DNA from: Candidatus Thiovulum imperiosus
Lineage (GTDB): Bacteria; Campylobacterota; Campylobacteria; Campylobacterales; Thiovulaceae
Reading direction: 5' to 3'
Assembly (NCBI GenBank): GCA_024281175.1
Contig: JAMJTW010000009.1
Coordinates: 1 to 58,939 of the forward strand
DNA: 58,939 bases
The notes under the pieces are model-generated. The model searched no databases and was not told where the DNA came from. It saw nothing but the letters and a program-made list of their open reading frames with translations. A program made the translations under genes and the position numbers. This document shows, in pieces, positions 26,332 to 35,739 of the stretch (positions within the stretch are counted from its first letter, which is position 1; every line of letters begins with the position of its first letter).

Positions 26332-27810
26332 GTGGGAAATCAAAACCCATTAGCTTATGACTATACTGTCGCTAAGTGGTTCTTATGGGCAACAATTGCT
26401 TTCGGTATTATCGGAATGACAGTTGGTGTTTTCATCGCCTTTCAAATGGCTTTTCCTGAATTGAACTATCTTTTCGGAGAATATGGAACTTTTAGTAGAC
26501 TTCGACCGCTTCACACAAACGGTGTAGCATTTGGATTTACTATGAGTGGTATTTTTGCTACTTGGTACTATGTAGGACAGAGAGTTCTTAAAGTATCTAT
26601 GGCTGAGTCAAGTTTCTTGATGGCTGTTGGAAAACTTCACTTTATCGTTTATGTTTTAACTATCCTTTTAGCAGTTGTTACTCTTCTTTCTGGTATTACA
26701 ACTTCAAAAGAGTATGCTGAACTTGAGTGGCCATTAGACCTTATGGTTACACTGTTCTGGGTTCTTTGGGGTGTATCTATTTTCGGTCTTATCGGAATTA
26801 GACGAGAGAGAACTCTATATATCTCAATTTGGTATTACATCGCTGCTTTCTTAGCTGTTGCAATGCTTCATGTATTCAACAATATGGAAGTTCCAACTTA
26901 CTTTGTTGCAGGTGTTGGTGACTGGTATCACTCTGTTTCTCTATATGCGGGAACAAATGATGCTCTAGTTCAATGGTGGTATGGACACAATGCTGTTGCA
27001 TTTGTTTTCACAACTCCAATTGTTGCGATGATTTACTACTTTTTACCAAAAGAGTCTGGACAAGCTGTCTACTCATATAAACTTTCACTTCTCTCTTTCT
27101 GGGGATTGATGTTCGTTTATCTTTGGGCTGGTGGACACCACCTCATCTACTCTACTGTTCCAGACTGGATGCAGACAATGGGAAGTGTATTCTCAATTGT
27201 TCTAATTCTTCCATCTTGGGGTTCTGCTATCAATATGCTTTTAACTATGAAAGGTGAGTGGGAACAACTACAATCTAACCCTCTTATCAAATTTATGGTT
27301 TTAGGTTCAACATTCTATATGCTTTCAACTCTTGAAGGACCAATCCAAGCTATCAAATCTGTAAATGCTCTTGCTCACTTTACTGATTGGATACCTGGAC
27401 ATGTTCACGATGGAACTCTTGGTTGGGTTGGATTTATGATTATTGCAGCAATGTATCACATGACTCCAAGACTATTCAAAAAAGAGCTTTATAGTAAAAA
27501 ACTTATGGAGACTCAATTCTGGCTCCAAACAATGGGTATTGTTCTCTACTTCTCTAGTATGTGGATTGCAGGAATTACTCAAGGTATGATGTGGAGAGCG
27601 ACTGATGAGTTTGGAAACCTTTCTTACTCGTTCATCGATACTGTAACAGTTCTTCACCCTTACTACACAATCAGAGCTATTGGTGGTGCTTTATACCTCA
27701 TCGGTATTTTCATTTGGGCTTATAACATCTATAAAACGATGAAGTCTGGTAGAGAATTAGAAGATGCTGAAGTGAATGTAAACAAGTCGCCTATGGCTGA
27801 AAATCGATAA
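26332..27810 (+). CDS. ccoN: cbb3-type cytochrome c oxidase subunit I
   Basis: The catalytic haem-copper subunit that reduces oxygen at high affinity, in the inner membrane. About twelve hydrophobic helices are present in 492 residues, with the haem and copper ligands in RPLHTNGVAFGF, GHNAVAFVFT, GGHHLIYSTVPDWMQ and HFTDWIPGHVHDGTLGW. The GTG start follows a strong AAGGAGG. It heads a tightly spaced operon ccoN-O-Q-P with two further small genes. Confidence 0.97.
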   Translation: MGNQNPLAYDYTVAKWFLWATIAFGIIGMTVGVFIAFQMAFPELNYLFGEYGTFSRLRPLHTNGVAFGFTMSGIFATWYYVGQRVLKVSMAESSFLMAVGKLHFIVYVLTILLAVVTLLSGITTSKEYAELEWPLDLMVTLFWVLWGVSIFGLIGIRRERTLYISIWYYIAAFLAVAMLHVFNNMEVPTYFVAGVGDWYHSVSLYAGTNDALVQWWYGHNAVAFVFTTPIVAMIYYFLPKESGQAVYSYKLSLLSFWGLMFVYLWAGGHHLIYSTVPDWMQTMGSVFSIVLILPSWGSAINMLLTMKGEWEQLQSNPLIKFMVLGSTFYMLSTLEGPIQAIKSVNALAHFTDWIPGHVHDGTLGWVGFMIIAAMYHMTPRLFKKELYSKKLMETQFWLQTMGIVLYFSSMWIAGITQGMMWRATDEFGNLSYSFIDTVTVLHPYYTIRAIGGALYLIGIFIWAYNIYKTMKSGRELEDAEVNVNKSPMAENR

Positions 27811-27824
27811 GGAGGTGAATTAGA

Positions 27825-28517
27825 ATGTTTCATTGGTTAGAAGAGAGACCTTTCTTTTTCGCAGTCGGTGTTTTTTTAGTAGTCTCTTTTGCGGGACTTA
27901 TCGAGATACTTCCAAACTTTGCAGAAGCGTCTCGACCAACAGTTGGAACTAAACCATACTCTGGTCTCCAACTTGCTGGACGACATGTCTATATCGAAGA
28001 TAGTTGTAATGCTTGTCACTCACAACTAATTCGACCTTTCAAAAACGAAACAGACCGATACGGAATGTATTCACTATCTGGAGAGTATGCTTACGATAGA
28101 CCTTTCCTTTGGGGTTCAAAGAGAACTGGTCCAGACTTAATGAGAGTTGGAAACTATCGAACAACAGATTGGCATGAAAACCATATGTGGGACCCTCTTT
28201 CAGTTGTTCCAGGTTCAATTATGCCAGCTTATAAGCATCAGTTTACTCAAAATGCAGATTTAGAGACTGCGTATGCTGAAATGGTTACAGTTCAGAGTGT
28301 GTTTGGTGTTCCTTACAACAAACCTATCACAATGAAAGATGGTTCTTCTGAAACTGTAAAACTGGGTGCTTCTTTTGAAGAGGAGAAAGCAAACATGTTA
28401 GCTGAAGCAAAACTTATTGCTGCTGATATGAAAAATCAAGATGTAAAAGATGCTGTTGCAAATGGAGAAATTCCAAAAATAGTAGCACTTATTGCATATT
28501 TAAATAGTCTAAAGTAA
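27825..28517 (+). CDS. ccoO: cbb3-type cytochrome c oxidase subunit II
   Basis: A monohaem c-type cytochrome subunit with one N-terminal membrane anchor (PFFFAVGVFLVVSFAGLIEI) and the haem site CNACH in YIEDSCNACHSQLIRPFKNE. The axial methionine is probably in VPGSIMPAYKH. It passes electrons to CcoN in the periplasm. A GGAGG site precedes the ATG 14 bases after ccoN. Confidence 0.96.
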   Translation: MFHWLEERPFFFAVGVFLVVSFAGLIEILPNFAEASRPTVGTKPYSGLQLAGRHVYIEDSCNACHSQLIRPFKNETDRYGMYSLSGEYAYDRPFLWGSKRTGPDLMRVGNYRTTDWHENHMWDPLSVVPGSIMPAYKHQFTQNADLETAYAEMVTVQSVFGVPYNKPITMKDGSSETVKLGASFEEEKANMLAEAKLIAADMKNQDVKDAVANGEIPKIVALIAYLNSLK

Positions 28518-28521
28518 AAAG

Positions 28522-28743
28522 ATGGATTTGGGTGAGATTCAAGCCTACGCTTACTTCTTTTTCACTGCTTTCTTAGTAGCTGTTTTATACGGATATATTT
28601 TTCATCTTTATAGAAGTGAAAAAAAGGGAACTAGAGATTATGAGAAGTATGGTCAAATGGCTCTCGATGATGAGGTCTCCTCAAAACCCATTGAGAAAAA
28701 AGAGGAGTCAGTAGACTCCCAAAAACTAGCGAAAGGAGAGTAG
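28522..28743 (+). CDS. ccoQ: cbb3-type oxidase small subunit (CcoQ-like)
   Basis: A 73-residue protein with a single membrane helix (YAYFFFTAFLVAVLYGYIFHLY) and a charged cytoplasmic tail. Its place between ccoO and ccoP and its size are those of CcoQ, which stabilises the complex. It starts five bases after the ccoO stop. Confidence 0.88.
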   Translation: MDLGEIQAYAYFFFTAFLVAVLYGYIFHLYRSEKKGTRDYEKYGQMALDDEVSSKPIEKKEESVDSQKLAKGE

Positions 28744-28751
28744 AGGAGTAT

Positions 28752-29651
28752 ATGAAAAATATAATTATTGTTTCCGTAGTAGTATCACTAGTACTTATAG
28801 GAATTATCTATAGTTATGTTGGTAACATCATCGGCGATGACATGGTAAATATTCTCTCAATGCTTGCAGCAATTTTAATTCTAGGTATCACAGTTGGTGT
28901 TGGAGTTAAATATGTAAATCAGATGAAAAACGATACAGCATCTGGTGAACTTGCTGATGAGAATTGGGACGGTATTGGAGAGTACAAAAATGACCTTCCA
29001 ATTGGTTGGGCAGTTGTATTCCTTGGAACAATTGTTTGGGCAATTTGGTACTGGTTTGCTGGTTACCCACTTTGGGCATATTCTCAAATTGGAGAGTGGA
29101 ACGAAGAAGTTGCAACTCACCAAGAGAAATTTGAAGAGAAGTGGAGCAATATTTCTGAAGAAGATTTAAGCAGAATGGGTGAAGCATTCTTCTCTGTAAA
29201 TTGTGCTCCATGTCATGGTGTTCAAGGTGATGGAATGGACGGCAAAGCTGCTGACCTTACAAAAAGACTAGATGCTTCTGCTGTTGAATATGCAATCCGA
29301 AATGGTTCAGACAACCATCTTGTTAGCGAGTATATGAGCATGCCTGCTGGACTTCTTTGGAATGCTGTCGAAATCAAACAAGTTTCTAACTATGTTGCAA
29401 GTGGTTTCACAGGAATTGGAAAAGATGTTTATGAAGCAAACTGTGCATCTTGCCACGGAATGGACGGAATGGGAATTCCTGGAGTTGGTGCAAATATCAG
29501 AACATTTACTCCAGACCTAATTAAAGCTGTTCTTGACAATGGTAAAAAAGGTGCTATTGGTTCTATGCCATCTTTCAAAGGTAGATTTACAGATACTCAA
29601 GAGAAAGCTGTATCTCTATATATTGAGAAATTAAGAAAAGGAGAGCTGTAA
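28752..29651 (+). CDS. ccoP: cbb3-type cytochrome c oxidase dihaem subunit III
   Basis: A 299-residue dihaem cytochrome c: two haem sites, CAPCH (about 155) and CASCH (about 234), each followed by a methionine ligand region (YMSMPAGLLW, IGSMPSFKG). Two membrane segments lie in the first 110 residues, one more than the single helix of shorter CcoP. It receives electrons from soluble cytochromes. GAGGAG precedes the start, and the stop overlaps the next gene. Confidence 0.96.
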   Translation: MKNIIIVSVVVSLVLIGIIYSYVGNIIGDDMVNILSMLAAILILGITVGVGVKYVNQMKNDTASGELADENWDGIGEYKNDLPIGWAVVFLGTIVWAIWYWFAGYPLWAYSQIGEWNEEVATHQEKFEEKWSNISEEDLSRMGEAFFSVNCAPCHGVQGDGMDGKAADLTKRLDASAVEYAIRNGSDNHLVSEYMSMPAGLLWNAVEIKQVSNYVASGFTGIGKDVYEANCASCHGMDGMGIPGVGANIRTFTPDLIKAVLDNGKKGAIGSMPSFKGRFTDTQEKAVSLYIEKLRKGEL

Positions 29652-29872
29652 TGGCAAAAGAGATGAGAGAAAGTGAGCGAAGTGTTTTTGCACTTCATGG
29701 TGCTACTGGAATGTTAATTGCAACAGCTCTTCTTCTGACAATTTTAGCTATTCTTGCTACTAATGCTGTTTCTATTCAACATGAACAAGCTGAAAATGCT
29801 TACTCTATCGAAGCTGATAAGTTAAAGATGATAAGCAACGATAACTATCAGTATCATAATGAAAAGCAGTAA
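29651..29872 (+). CDS. DUF4006 family small membrane protein of the cco operon
   Basis: A 73-residue protein with one membrane helix (GMLIATALLLTILAILATNAV) after the conserved start RSVFALHGATG. DUF4006 genes stand directly after ccoP in Campylobacterota, so it is likely an assembly or accessory factor of the oxidase. Its start overlaps the ccoP stop (TAATGG). Its molecular role is not known. Confidence 0.85.
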   Translation: MAKEMRESERSVFALHGATGMLIATALLLTILAILATNAVSIQHEQAENAYSIEADKLKMISNDNYQYHNEKQ

Positions 29873-29884
29873 AAGGATTTAAGA

Positions 29885-29974
29885 ATGGATAAAATTATCG
29901 CTTGGGGACTTGTAATTAGTGCTGCTATTACTCTTTGGGCTGTTGTTACAGACCATCATCTATATGTAGGATAG
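29885..29974 (+). CDS. 29-residue single-helix membrane peptide at the end of the cco operon
   Basis: The frame runs from an ATG at 29885 to TAG at 29974 and encodes a peptide that is almost one membrane helix (IIAWGLVISAAITLWAVV) with a short tail ending TDHHLYVG. AAAGGA lies eight bases before the start, and the gene follows the DUF4006 gene by 12 bases. It resembles in kind the tiny subunits of other terminal oxidases, but no family was recognised. Two histidines in the tail could sit at the membrane surface. Confidence 0.6.
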   Translation: MDKIIAWGLVISAAITLWAVVTDHHLYVG

Positions 29975-29982
29975 AAATCCTA

Positions 29983-30000
29983 GGGAGAGGAGACTCTCCC
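29983..30000. terminator. Hairpin at the end of the cco operon
   Basis: GGGAGAG (29983-29989) and CTCTCCC (29994-30000) pair around GAGA. It lies between the convergent cco operon and modB. No T-run follows, so it may act with Rho or only protect the 3' ends. Confidence 0.5.
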
Positions 30001-30004
30001 CCCC

Positions 30005-30661
30005 TCATCTATTTCTAAACAGATATACAAAAAGCAAAACTACAAAACTTATAAAAACCATAATTAAACTGTAAATATGAGCTGATTTATAATCCATAAT
30101 TTCAACAAACTCATATATAGCAATACTTGCGACCTTGGTCTCTTCTGGAATACTTCCTCCAACCATTAAAACTACACCAAATTCTCCAACTGTATGAGCA
30201 AATGTAACAACTAAAGCTGTAAGTAGTGCTGGTTTTATATTTGGTAAAGCTACTTTAAAAAGAGTCTCAAATTTACCTTTTCCAGCAATATAACTAGCTT
30301 CAAGAATATTTCTATTTAGAGACTCAAAACCACTCTGGAGTGGTTGAACCATAAAAGGTAAACTGTAAAAGAGACTCGCAATTAAAACTCCAGTAAAGTT
30401 GAAAACTAACTCTACTCCAAAATTATCTTTAAAAAAAGCTCCAATTGGAGAATTTTGAGATAGAGCAATTAGTAAATAGAAACCCAATACTGATGGTGGT
30501 AGAACAATTGGTAATGCAAATAGTGCTTCAAGAAAAGGCTTAATTTTACTATCTGTTTGAGAAAGATACCAAGCGATAGGTAGAGTTAGAAAAAAGAGAA
30601 TTGTAGTTGTGAAAAATGCCAATTTGAAAGAGAGTAAAAAGGGAGCAAAATCTAAATTCAA
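30005..30661 (-). CDS. modB: Molybdate ABC transporter permease
   Basis: An inner-membrane permease with about five helices. [13 protein letters not shown], the coupling [20 protein letters not shown] and the diagnostic [20 protein letters not shown] mark it as ModB. I start it at TTG 30661, after AAAAGA (218 residues); the frame is open up to a GTG at 30727. The modA and modC genes are not adjacent, which is unusual. Molybdenum would serve the formate dehydrogenase encoded at 55918-57879. Tungstate transport is possible. Confidence 0.85.
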   Translation of the reverse strand: MNLDFAPFLLSFKLAFFTTTILFFLTLPIAWYLSQTDSKIKPFLEALFALPIVLPPSVLGFYLLIALSQNSPIGAFFKDNFGVELVFNFTGVLIASLFYSLPFMVQPLQSGFESLNRNILEASYIAGKGKFETLFKVALPNIKPALLTALVVTFAHTVGEFGVVLMVGGSIPEETKVASIAIYEFVEIMDYKSAHIYSLIMVFISFVVLLFVYLFRNR

Positions 30662-30747
30662 AAGATATCTTTTTGCCACAAATCGGTTTTCAAGCTGAAA
30701 AGTTACAATTCGGTAAAATTTCGACACTTCTTTTTAGGAATAGATAT

Positions 30748-33021
30748 ATGAAAAGTTATGTTCTTGGATTTCCTCGTATCGGGGAGCAGAGAGAATTAAA
30801 AAAAGCCCTTGAGTCATATTGGAAAGAGCAGATATCTTTACAACAACTTGAGGCGACAGCAAAAGAGCTACGAACACGACACTGGAATTATCAAAAAGAT
30901 GCTGGAATAGACTGTATTTCCATAAATGATTTCTCCTATTACGACATTATGCTTGACACAATGTTCCTTCTAGGTGCAGTTCCAAGTAGATTTAAAGATA
31001 TTGAAGACAAAACAGCAAGATACTTTGCAATGGCTAGAGGTGATAAAACTCATACAGCTATGGAGATGACAAAGTGGTTGAATAGTAACTACCACTATAT
31101 AGTTCCAGAACTTTCAGAAAGTGATGAATTAGGTTTAGATATTTCTAAAATTGTTAGTGAGTATGCTGAAGCAAAAGAGTTGGGTGTGCAACTAAAAATC
31201 AACCTCATCGGTATTATCTCTTTCTTAAAACTTGCAAAGAGAGTAGATGTTGAAAAAGATACTCTAAAACTTTTTGATAAATTTTTACCTCTCTATGTAG
31301 AACTTGTCTCAGAATTAGCAAAACTAGACTCTGAAAAAGTTGTTATCCAATTTGATGAACCATCTTTTGTAACTTCTATCGGTTCAGAAGAACTTTCACT
31401 TCTTAAAATAGCTTATGATAAGTTGGGAAGTGTAGCTGAAAATGTTAAAATAGTAGTTGCTACTTATTTCCAACACTCTGTTGAGGCAACAAAAGTTCTT
31501 GTAAATACTCCTATCTCTTCTTTAGCTCTTGACTTTGTTTATGGTGAAAAGAATATGGAGAGTTTAGAAGCGATTGCAAACTCTGATAAGAAACTTCTTG
31601 TTGGTATTGTTGATGGTAGAAATATCTGGATAAATGATATTTCAAAATCTCTGGAAACTTTAAAGAAAATTTCTGAAGTCGTTCCAAGAGAGAGAATGAG
31701 AATTGGGACTTCATCTTCACTACTTCATGTTCCTTACACTCTCAAGTATGAAGCGAAAATGGACTCTGAAATCAAATCTTGGTTATCTTATGCTGTTGAA
31801 AAGCTTGATGAGGTAAATATCATCAATAAACTATTTTTTGGACTGGAACTATCTCCACAAGAGACAGACAAACTTGCAGAAAATAAAAAAGCAAATCATA
31901 GTAGAAGAACTTCAACTAGAGTTCGAGATGAAGCAGTTCGAAATAGAGTTGCAAATTTCCAATTTGAACCTAGAAAATCTTTTGAAGATAGAATTGTTGA
32001 ACAGCATAAGAAATTTAACTATCCACCTCTTGCAACAACAACTATTGGTAGTTTCCCTCAAACTGCTGAAGTTCGAAAAGCAAGAAGAGATTTCAAAGCT
32101 GGAAACATCTCTGAAGAGAAATATATAGAATTCTTAAGAGAAGAGACAAAGCAAACTGTACAGTTCCAAGAGAAAATTGGTTTAGATGTTCTTGTTCATG
32201 GTGAATTTGAACGAAATGATATGGTTGAATATTTTGGAGAGCAACTCAATGGTTTTGCATTCTCTCAAAATGGTTGGGTTCAAAGTTATGGAAGTAGATG
32301 TGTAAAACCTCCACATATTTACGGTGATGTCTCTCGACCTGAACCAATGACTGTTGAGTGGATTAGATATGCTCAATCTCTTACAGAAAAACCTATGAAA
32401 GGTATGCTAACTGGTCCCGTTACAATTTTAGCTTGGTCTTTTGTCCGAGATGACCAACCTCGAAGTGAAACTTCTCGACAAATAGCTTTCGCAATCCGAG
32501 ATGAAATTTCTGATTTAGAGCAGAATGGAATTGAGATGATACAAGTTGATGAAGCAGCTTTCAAAGAGGGTTATCCACTTCGAGCAGAAGATATTCCAAC
32601 TTATGAAAATTGGGCAGTTCAAGACTTCCTTGTTACAACTTCAGGTGTTAAAGATACAACTCAAATTCATACTCATATGTGCTACTCTGAATTCAACGAC
32701 ATCATCAAAACTATTGAAGCAATGGATGCTGATGTTATCTCAATTGAAACTTCACGAAGTGGAAATGAACTTCTTAAAGTTTTTGAAACTGTTGGATACA
32801 AACAAGAAGTTGGACCTGGAGTTTATGATATTCACTCTCCAAGAGTTCCAAGTGTTGAAGAGATGGTTACACAAATTGAACTACTTCTTGAAGTTTTACC
32901 AGAGAGACAACTTTGGATTAACCCTGACTGTGGTCTAAAAACTAGAGGTTGGGCAGAGGTTGAACCATCACTAAAAAATATGGTTGAAGCTGTTAAGGTT
33001 GTTCGAGAGAAGAGAAAGTAA
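30748..33021 (+). CDS. metE: Cobalamin-independent methionine synthase
   Basis: It makes methionine from homocysteine and methyltetrahydropteroyl-glutamate in the cytosol. At 757 residues it has the usual two-barrel form. Zinc ligands lie in IHTHMCYSEFND and NPDCGLKTRGW, and YVLGFPRIGEQRELKKALE is the conserved N-terminus. I use the ATG at 30748, preceded by TTTTTAGGA. A decayed second copy lies at 37005-37770. Confidence 0.96.
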   Translation: MKSYVLGFPRIGEQRELKKALESYWKEQISLQQLEATAKELRTRHWNYQKDAGIDCISINDFSYYDIMLDTMFLLGAVPSRFKDIEDKTARYFAMARGDKTHTAMEMTKWLNSNYHYIVPELSESDELGLDISKIVSEYAEAKELGVQLKINLIGIISFLKLAKRVDVEKDTLKLFDKFLPLYVELVSELAKLDSEKVVIQFDEPSFVTSIGSEELSLLKIAYDKLGSVAENVKIVVATYFQHSVEATKVLVNTPISSLALDFVYGEKNMESLEAIANSDKKLLVGIVDGRNIWINDISKSLETLKKISEVVPRERMRIGTSSSLLHVPYTLKYEAKMDSEIKSWLSYAVEKLDEVNIINKLFFGLELSPQETDKLAENKKANHSRRTSTRVRDEAVRNRVANFQFEPRKSFEDRIVEQHKKFNYPPLATTTIGSFPQTAEVRKARRDFKAGNISEEKYIEFLREETKQTVQFQEKIGLDVLVHGEFERNDMVEYFGEQLNGFAFSQNGWVQSYGSRCVKPPHIYGDVSRPEPMTVEWIRYAQSLTEKPMKGMLTGPVTILAWSFVRDDQPRSETSRQIAFAIRDEISDLEQNGIEMIQVDEAAFKEGYPLRAEDIPTYENWAVQDFLVTTSGVKDTTQIHTHMCYSEFNDIIKTIEAMDADVISIETSRSGNELLKVFETVGYKQEVGPGVYDIHSPRVPSVEEMVTQIELLLEVLPERQLWINPDCGLKTRGWAEVEPSLKNMVEAVKVVREKRK

Positions 33022-33059
33022 GGTCTTATCGTCATTCTGAACTTGTTTCAGAATCTTTA

Positions 33060-33077
33060 CCCCGTAGAGATACGGGG
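33060..33077 (+). terminator. Hairpin terminator downstream of metE
   Basis: CCCCGTA (33060-33066) pairs with TACGGGG (33071-33077) around GAGA, followed by ATTTATCTATTT. A second hairpin, ATTCTGAA with TTCAGAAT, lies just before it at about 33034-33053. Together they end metE and face the convergent secreted-protein genes. Confidence 0.65.
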
Positions 33078-33083
33078 ATTTAT

Positions 33084-33533
33084 CTATTTACAAGATTTTG
33101 GATAAGTGTAGAACTTTCCTTCTTGTTTGATTAACTCTTGGTAGTGAAATAGAACCTCACCATAAGATTTTGGATCTATTTTCCAGCCGTTTAGCTCTCT
33201 ATTTGATAACCAAACTCCTAACTCATCAACAGCAATTACTTTTCCAGTCTCTCTGTTCTTAAAAAAGGTTATATTCATAAAAGTTGAGCTATTAAGTGAA
33301 TTTTCAGGAACTTCTAAGTCATTAGCTATACACCCGATAAAAGCCTCTTTTGACTCTTCAAAACAGAAAGAGTCTTTGTTGTAGTTATGAACTCCATCAA
33401 AACCTGTATCAAAGATTTTACACTCTTCTGGATAGGTTAAACACTCTCTTTCTGTAAGAGTTTGACAATCGACTAAGTTTTCAGCAAAAGATAGTGTTGA
33501 AAACAGTGCTGTTAAAACAAATAGTTTTTTCAT
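33084..33533 (-). CDS. Secreted Cys-rich protein A
   Basis: A 149-residue protein with a clear signal peptide (KKLFVLTALFSTLSFAEN, cleavage after FA) and seven cysteines in the mature part. It shares a pattern with the next gene: DCxxLxxxxCL...ECKIFDT...NKDSFCFE...FIGC...YPKSCK. It is last in a three-gene minus-strand group behind a secreted subtilase. A role as partner, propeptide-like inhibitor or substrate of that protease is inference; no family was recognised. Confidence 0.65.
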   Translation of the reverse strand: MKKLFVLTALFSTLSFAENLVDCQTLTERECLTYPEECKIFDTGFDGVHNYNKDSFCFEESKEAFIGCIANDLEVPENSLNSSTFMNITFFKNRETGKVIAVDELGVWLSNRELNGWKIDPKSYGEVLFHYQELIKQEGKFYTYPKSCK

Positions 33534-33550
33534 TTATTTTCCTTTAAAAA

Positions 33551-34090
33551 TTATTCACAATATTTTGGATATTGCATATTTCCTATTGGGTAATACTTAT
33601 CCTCTTCTGGAAGATTAACAAGATGTTGTAGTAGTTCATCTTTTGCCTCTTGGTCTATAACCCAAGTTGTCTGATTAGGATCTCCTATCCAACCTGTTTT
33701 ATTTATAGCGATATATTGAGCTGTATCTACATTTCTATAAATATCAAAATCATATAGATCTATTCCTGCATACTCATCAAATGAATCATTTTCCCTACCC
33801 GTTCTACAACCTATGAAAATTGAAGAACTATTCATATCCATACAGAAATTTTCTCTATTATAGATATAGTAACTACCTTGTGTTCCATAAATATGATACT
33901 GTGCATCTATATCTTCTGTTTCTGTCTCCCAAACTTTACACTCTACTGATAAAGAACACTGCTCCCTATTTAGAGAGTAGCAGTCAGATAGATCAATATT
34001 CTCAATTTGATCAGTTATATTTTGTTCCAAATCTACCCCTTGGCAATTTATAAAGAGAATAGAAATAAATAGCAAAAATGGAAGATACAC
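33551..34090 (-). CDS. Secreted Cys-rich protein B (possible lipoprotein)
   Basis: A paralogue of the 33084-33533 product, 179 residues. The N-terminus is hydrophobic and ends at a cysteine (LLFISILFINC), a weak lipobox. The shared frame is DCYSLNREQCSLSVECKVWET, NRENFCMDM, FIGCRT and QYPKYCE. It lies three bases after the subtilase gene, so the two are co-translated. The function is unknown. Confidence 0.62.
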   Translation of the reverse strand: MYLPFLLFISILFINCQGVDLEQNITDQIENIDLSDCYSLNREQCSLSVECKVWETETEDIDAQYHIYGTQGSYYIYNRENFCMDMNSSSIFIGCRTGRENDSFDEYAGIDLYDFDIYRNVDTAQYIAINKTGWIGDPNQTTWVIDQEAKDELLQHLVNLPEEDKYYPIGNMQYPKYCE

Positions 34091-34092
34091 TG

Positions 34093-35739
34093 TTACTTCT
34101 TAATTTCTGTAAAAGCTAAACCAAGATACAAACTCTTTTTAGCCTTACTATTTTTTGAGTCATAAAAAGCTCTTTTTATCTCAAAAGTGTAAGTTCCATT
34201 ACTTGTAGGAGTAAACTCTATAAGTTCAAAAGTATCTTTATCTCTTTCAGACTTTTTAACCTCTTTTCCATCTTTTTTAATATAGAGATCAAAATCTAAA
34301 TATGGTTTTTTATACTTTAAAGTATAGTCTCCGTGGACTAACCAAGAGATAGCTATTCGATAAGTTCTATCAGCTTTAAGATACCTACTTTTAGAGAGAG
34401 TACTTCCATTGCTTTTAAACCAACCCTCAACTGTTCCATTCCACCAACTTCTCATAAAATTAAATGTGTTCTCATAATCTGGAGTTCCTGCACCCTCTTT
34501 CTCATTGATTGGACTATCTCCACCAGTAATATTTTGACTAATAGTCATAAGAAAAGCTTTTAGTAGTTGGGGTTGATAACGAAAAATAGGATATTGTGAA
34601 ATAAGATTTGCACCAAAGCCTGATGCAACTAAAGGAGCAGCCAAGCTTGAACCTTGAGCCTCTCCTCCTAAGTCTGTTGGAAAATCCAAAAGTCCATTTG
34701 CTACTATTTCAGGCTTTTGAGCTTTTGTATCTTTAACTCCAGAAACAATAAAAGAGTCATCAATTGTTCCACTACTATCTTTTGTAAAATAGCTTACAGT
34801 AATTGTGTTGTATGCTTTTCCTGGAGAAGTGACATAACTTCTTCCATTACCACCACTTTTAAAAGAAGCAACCAGTTTATCAAAAATAAAATTATCAAGA
34901 TTTTTATCTCTATCTATATACGATGATTCACTTTTTCCAAATGATTGATTTAAGACATATATTTTTGGCTCTTTATCTTTTGGATTAACAGTATAATCTC
35001 TCTCGTTTTCACAATATATATAAGCATGTTCTGAGGCTTTTTGAAGAATATATGTAACCTTTGCAGCATGTTGATTTGAATCACTTTTATGACCCGAGTA
35101 ATTCTCAATTTTTTTAGAGTCAATACTTGTCAAAGAGGTATCTGGACAATCTCCACCTCCATCTTGCATCATAATTCCAACATCTATACCTGAACTATAA
35201 TCCCCACTGCTAATCCAGTAGCTTGGTTTTTCAATAAAACCTAATGGATCAATATTAACATCATTAAGAACATCTGGAAGTGTCATTGCAGTCTCTTCTT
35301 CAGTTTTCACATTCTCTTCAATTCCCTCAATAAAAAAGAAGTTTTGAGTCAGTTCAGCAATAAGTTCTGGAGATAGCTCTTTAACAACAAGTTTAGTGCC
35401 TAAGTTGTCATATTCTACTCCTTTGCTATCAAGAATTGAGCCAACAAAATTAGATATAACTTGCTGTTGCTTATTGATAAATATTGACTCTCTGCTAATT
35501 CTCTCGTGAATGGACTCAATTACAGACTCTAAAGTTGAAACATCAACCTCAACTCCATTAACCTTATATGATGTGGTGATCCCATTTTCACCCTCAGCTT
35601 CAGCCTCTATATGTTCCACTTCTGGTTCATAATCTACTGTGCTTAACAGTATCTCTGTTTGGACAATACTCTCTTCCCCAAATATATAGAATGGGTAAAT
35701 AAGTGTAAACAGTAGAGCAACTCTTACTCTAAAACTCAT
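34093..35739 (-). CDS. Secreted subtilisin-like serine protease (S8)
   Basis: A 548-residue protein with a signal peptide (residues 1-21), an N-terminal region of about 150 residues that may be a propeptide, and a subtilase core. The Asp is in GIDVGIMMQDGGG (about 193), the His in SDSNQHAAKVTYIL (224), the oxyanion Asn in YVLNQSFG (265) and the Ser in GSSLAAPLVASG (365). The Asp and His boxes are atypical, so I am less sure of activity. The C-terminal 120 residues resemble a pre-peptidase beta domain. AAGGAGAG precedes the ATG. It heads the group with two Cys-rich secreted proteins. Confidence 0.8.
   Translation of the reverse strand: MSFRVRVALLFTLIYPFYIFGEESIVQTEILLSTVDYEPEVEHIEAEAEGENGITTSYKVNGVEVDVSTLESVIESIHERISRESIFINKQQQVISNFVGSILDSKGVEYDNLGTKLVVKELSPELIAELTQNFFFIEGIEENVKTEEETAMTLPDVLNDVNIDPLGFIEKPSYWISSGDYSSGIDVGIMMQDGGGDCPDTSLTSIDSKKIENYSGHKSDSNQHAAKVTYILQKASEHAYIYCENERDYTVNPKDKEPKIYVLNQSFGKSESSYIDRDKNLDNFIFDKLVASFKSGGNGRSYVTSPGKAYNTITVSYFTKDSSGTIDDSFIVSGVKDTKAQKPEIVANGLLDFPTDLGGEAQGSSLAAPLVASGFGANLISQYPIFRYQPQLLKAFLMTISQNITGGDSPINEKEGAGTPDYENTFNFMRSWWNGTVEGWFKSNGSTLSKSRYLKADRTYRIAISWLVHGDYTLKYKKPYLDFDLYIKKDGKEVKKSERDKDTFELIEFTPTSNGTYTFEIKRAFYDSKNSKAKKSLYLGLAFTEIKK

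Noticed and set aside
28881-29211. Open frames on the minus strand and a second plus frame inside ccoP
   Set aside because: These are shadows of the ccoP coding sequence, without ribosome binding sites or domains.
30673-30747. N-terminal extension of MetE overlapping modB
   Set aside because: MetE starts at the ATG at 30748 with a ribosome binding site; the upstream codons do not resemble the family.
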